A stretch of 64,000 bases of DNA, taken from contig JAJOHG010000071.1 of assembly GCA_021029095.1 (NCBI GenBank), positions 1 to 64,000 on the forward strand, in the 5' to 3' direction. Positions 61,593 through 64,000 of the stretch are shown here, piece by piece. A program made the position numbers and the translations under genes. Position 1 is the first letter of the stretch, and each line of letters begins with the position of its first letter. Below the pieces are notes generated by a model. It was not told the origin of the DNA. It made no database searches and saw nothing but the letters and a program-made list of their open reading frames with translations. This stretch comes from Phellopilus nigrolimitatus. Taxonomy: Eukaryota; Basidiomycota; Agaricomycetes; Hymenochaetales; Hymenochaetaceae.

Positions 61593-64000
61593 TCACAGAA
61601 GACCTAGCATGCCACGCATCTCAATCACCTTCACGCGTCCAAGCGCTTTGGTCATGATGTCAGCTGGCATAGACTTGGTGGGGAGGTAGCGAATGTCAAT
61701 GAGACCCGACTCAACCACATCGCGCAGCCAGTAGTGCCGCAAGTCCAGGTGCTTCATCCGTCCATGGTGTTCAGGGTTCCTGGCAACAGCAAGGGCAGAT
61801 TGGTTGTCCACATAGAGTGTGGAAGGCGCATTGAACTCATAGCCAAATTCAGAGAACAAGTTGCGCAACCACATAATCTCTTGACCACCCTGAACAGCAG
61901 AGATGTATTCCGCTTCAGTGGTGGAGAGTGTCACAATAGTCTGAAGTCGACTAGCCCAGCTGATAGCACCAGTTCCCATCTTAACCACCAGGCCACTTGT
62001 AGAGCGCCTGTCATCCTCATCTCCTCCATGGTCCGCGTCAGTGAATGTGGTGAACAATTCAGACGAGTTCTTGTCAGGCGCATAAGTCAACTTCATGTCT
62101 TTGGTACCCTGAAGATAACGACACAAGTGCTTTGCAGCCTTCCAGTGAGCAGGACCAGGATTAGAACTGAAGCGCGCAAGAAGTCCAACCGCATAGGAGA
62201 TGTCAGGACGCGTTGCCACAGCCAGATACATGAGTGCACCAATCAGCTGCCTGTAGGGGACAGTCTTCATGAATGCGATCTCTTCTGGAGTGAGGGGACC
62301 CATGGACTTGCTGAGACGATGGCCTTCTGGTAGTGGAGTGGAAACCTCGCTGCATCCAGCCATTTCAAAACGCTCAAGTAAGTCAGTGATGTATTGGCGC
62401 TGAGACAGGGATAGGGATCGGATTGAGCGGTCTCTCTCAATATGGACGCCAAGCAGGAAGGAGGTAGGGCCGAGGTCGCGCAGTTTGAAGTGTTTTTCAA
62501 GTTCGCGCTTGACAAACAAGAATTGCTCCTTCGACTTTGCAGCAATGGTCATGTCATCCACATAGACTGGAATGATGATGCGCACATCGTCGCGTCTGTA
62601 GACCCAAATGCTGTTGTCGCAGCGAACCAGGGAGAAGCCCATGCCCTTCAACACAGAGTCGAGTTTCTTGTGCCATTGGCGCCCAGCTTGCTTAAGACCA
62701 TAGATCGCCTTAGCAAGCTTAAGCACAAAGCCAGCGCCATAGTACTCCTCAAACCCTTCTGGCTGGTCCATGTAGACGTCATGATCCAAGTCACCATTGA
62801 GGAACGCAGTGGAGATGTCAATGCTGAACAACTCCAGGTCCTCAATTGCAGCCAAGGCCAGTATAGCGCGAAGTGCAGCCCACTTGGCAGTAGGAGCAAA
62901 CACCTGTGCAAACTCTAAGCCAGGGCGCTGTGAGTAACCCTTTGCCACCAATCGCGCCTTATGCCTGTCCACTGAGCCATCTGCCTTGCGCTTGAGTTTG
63001 AACACCCACCGACAGCCAATGGTCTTGCGACCAGAAGGAAGTCTGACTGGGGTGAAGGTGCCATTCTCAACAAGACTGATAAACTCGTCCATTGCAGCCT
63101 GTTCCCAGAGGGAAGCGTCAGGACGTCCCTTGATGTCTCTCCAGTGTACTGGCTCAGGACCATACTGGGTGCGCACTTCCGCAGAGAAGACATGCTCAAA
63201 GCAGTTTGTAGACTTCAACACATGATTGTGTGCGTCCTCAAAACTGATGTAGCAGTCCTCAAGTGCCGCATTTGCCCCAAAGTCCATAAGTCCAGCAAAC
63301 ATAAGTGCCTCAGCCTGCATCTCATCCTCAGACATGATGTCTAACTCGTCACTGCGCTCAATCACAGGCTCGGGTGTAGGTGCTGCTGCTGGTGCTGGTG
63401 CAGCTGGAGCCCTAGGAATGCGACGACCTGGATAATCTGCAAGCGGATTAATCACTGCATCTCTGTACCCATGCAAAGGACGCGGCTGAGGGCGCCAAGA
63501 CGTTGAAGGCCAAGAAGGCGCTTCAGGTGCAGGTGTAGATGTGGGAGCAGGAGGTTCCTTGGGTCGTTTCGCAGGAGGAGGGTGAGCAGAGGGAGAGAAC
63601 ACAGGAGGGTCAGGAGGGACATCCGATGGAGCTCGCTCGCGCTTTACAGCAGGCCGAGTTGGAGTCACCAGAGGTGGTGCAGGGCGAAAAGGAGGAGTGA
63701 CTGGAGCTGGTGGGGGACGAGGAGGAGGAGTGGCAGGACGAGGAGGAGGAGCTGGTGGATTAGCAGGGAGAAGAAGTGGCGGAACATCATCCACATCGCC
63801 ATCTCCCCCCTGTTCCGGCACAGCTGTAGCCTCTGGAGGAGTTGGAACCCTTAAGTCGACAGGAGACCTGGTATTTCCAGGGAACACGCGCTCATCAAAC
63901 TGAGCAGAGTCACTAATGACCTCTTTGCGCGTTATGGAGTTCCAGAATATCCAGCCTTTGTAGTTCTCAGGGTAACCAATAAAAGAGCATTTCTGCGTAT
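61593..64000 (-). CDS. copia I gag-pol polyprotein, visible part apparently intact
   Basis: Minus strand, frame open from the window edge to the stop at 61593. It includes the end of the integrase region (DSAQFDERVFPGN), Pro-rich linker, RT with FLNGDLDHDVYMD and YVDDM, and RNase H with FTDADHGGDEDDR, TEAEY and VDNQSALAVA. It keeps CGA and TGG at the positions mutated in copies A, C and H. This is the least damaged copia 3' half in the window. Its gag and 5' LTR lie beyond 64000. Confidence 0.85.
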   Translation of the reverse strand, partial: TQKCSFIGYPENYKGWIFWNSITRKEVISDSAQFDERVFPGNTRSPVDLRVPTPPEATAVPEQGGDGDVDDVPPLLLPANPPAPPPRPATPPPRPPPAPVTPPFRPAPPLVTPTRPAVKRERAPSDVPPDPPVFSPSAHPPPAKRPKEPPAPTSTPAPEAPSWPSTSWRPQPRPLHGYRDAVINPLADYPGRRIPRAPAAPAPAAAPTPEPVIERSDELDIMSEDEMQAEALMFAGLMDFGANAALEDCYISFEDAHNHVLKSTNCFEHVFSAEVRTQYGPEPVHWRDIKGRPDASLWEQAAMDEFISLVENGTFTPVRLPSGRKTIGCRWVFKLKRKADGSVDRHKARLVAKGYSQRPGLEFAQVFAPTAKWAALRAILALAAIEDLELFSIDISTAFLNGDLDHDVYMDQPEGFEEYYGAGFVLKLAKAIYGLKQAGRQWHKKLDSVLKGMGFSLVRCDNSIWVYRRDDVRIIIPVYVDDMTIAAKSKEQFLFVKRELEKHFKLRDLGPTSFLLGVHIERDRSIRSLSLSQRQYITDLLERFEMAGCSEVSTPLPEGHRLSKSMGPLTPEEIAFMKTVPYRQLIGALMYLAVATRPDISYAVGLLARFSSNPGPAHWKAAKHLCRYLQGTKDMKLTYAPDKNSSELFTTFTDADHGGDEDDRRSTSGLVVKMGTGAISWASRLQTIVTLSTTEAEYISAVQGGQEIMWLRNLFSEFGYEFNAPSTLYVDNQSALAVARNPEHHGRMKHLDLRHYWLRDVVESGLIDIRYLPTKSMPADIMTKALGRVKVIEMRGMLGLL

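Larger units (their letters stand above)
60775..64000 (-). mobile_element. copia I, minus strand, running off the window
   Basis: 3' LTR 60775-61564 (split by a gypsy solo LTR) and internal region to the window edge. It inserted into copia H; the expected target duplication is GTAGA (60770-60774). No lesion in the visible pol frame. Confidence 0.85.

Overview
The window looks like a transposon-dense, gene-poor tract of a filamentous fungus, most likely a basidiomycete (Agaricomycetes). The evidence is: broken host genes with short 50-70 nt introns; fungal-type proteins (a Reg1/Hex2-like PP1 regulatory subunit, coatomer beta', Hsp70, eL24, Prp2, TOR); a chromodomain Ty3/gypsy element; and many copies of one Ty1/copia family. 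The species call is inference. No intact single-copy host gene was found; nearly everything is mobile DNA or host-gene fragments.

Left part (1-15.8 kb): a head-to-head pair of Helentron-like elements; a gypsy solo LTR split by a small hAT-like element; a TA-flanked MITE; a tRNA-like, TRIM-like miniature LTR element; and a copia remnant. The copia remnant is split by a second Helentron-like copy, which is split by a 9.9-kb hAT-like element, which carries coatomer beta' fragments and an almost new Ty3/gypsy chromovirus (4669-12284, 507-bp LTRs).

Middle-left (16.5-29.0 kb): a minus-strand Reg1/Hex2-like gene lies in three collinear pieces. It is cut by a 3.2-kb hAT-like element (17734-20960, TSD GTTCATGG) carrying a captured intron-containing gene, and by a full copia element (21386-28264, TSD GAAAC) that is itself split by a third Helentron-like copy.

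Middle (29.0-45.7 kb): low-complexity DNA, a chimera of TOR, coiled-coil and HAD-phosphatase gene fragments, then three tandem copia units sharing LTRs. All three lack the same 682-bp leader, which includes the primer-binding site.

Right part (45.7-64 kb): three minus-strand copia elements nested in one another like dolls. The outermost is also split by an 8.3-kb TIR-bounded element (47302-55643) packed with Hsp70, eL24, Prp2 and cyclin-like fragments.

The main biological themes are repeated capture of host-gene pieces by non-autonomous DNA elements, nested insertion with readable target duplications that give a relative timeline, and copia amplification by recombination rather than reverse transcription. 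ORF starts were judged by ATG; several long frames only open at TTG or GTG and were re-started.
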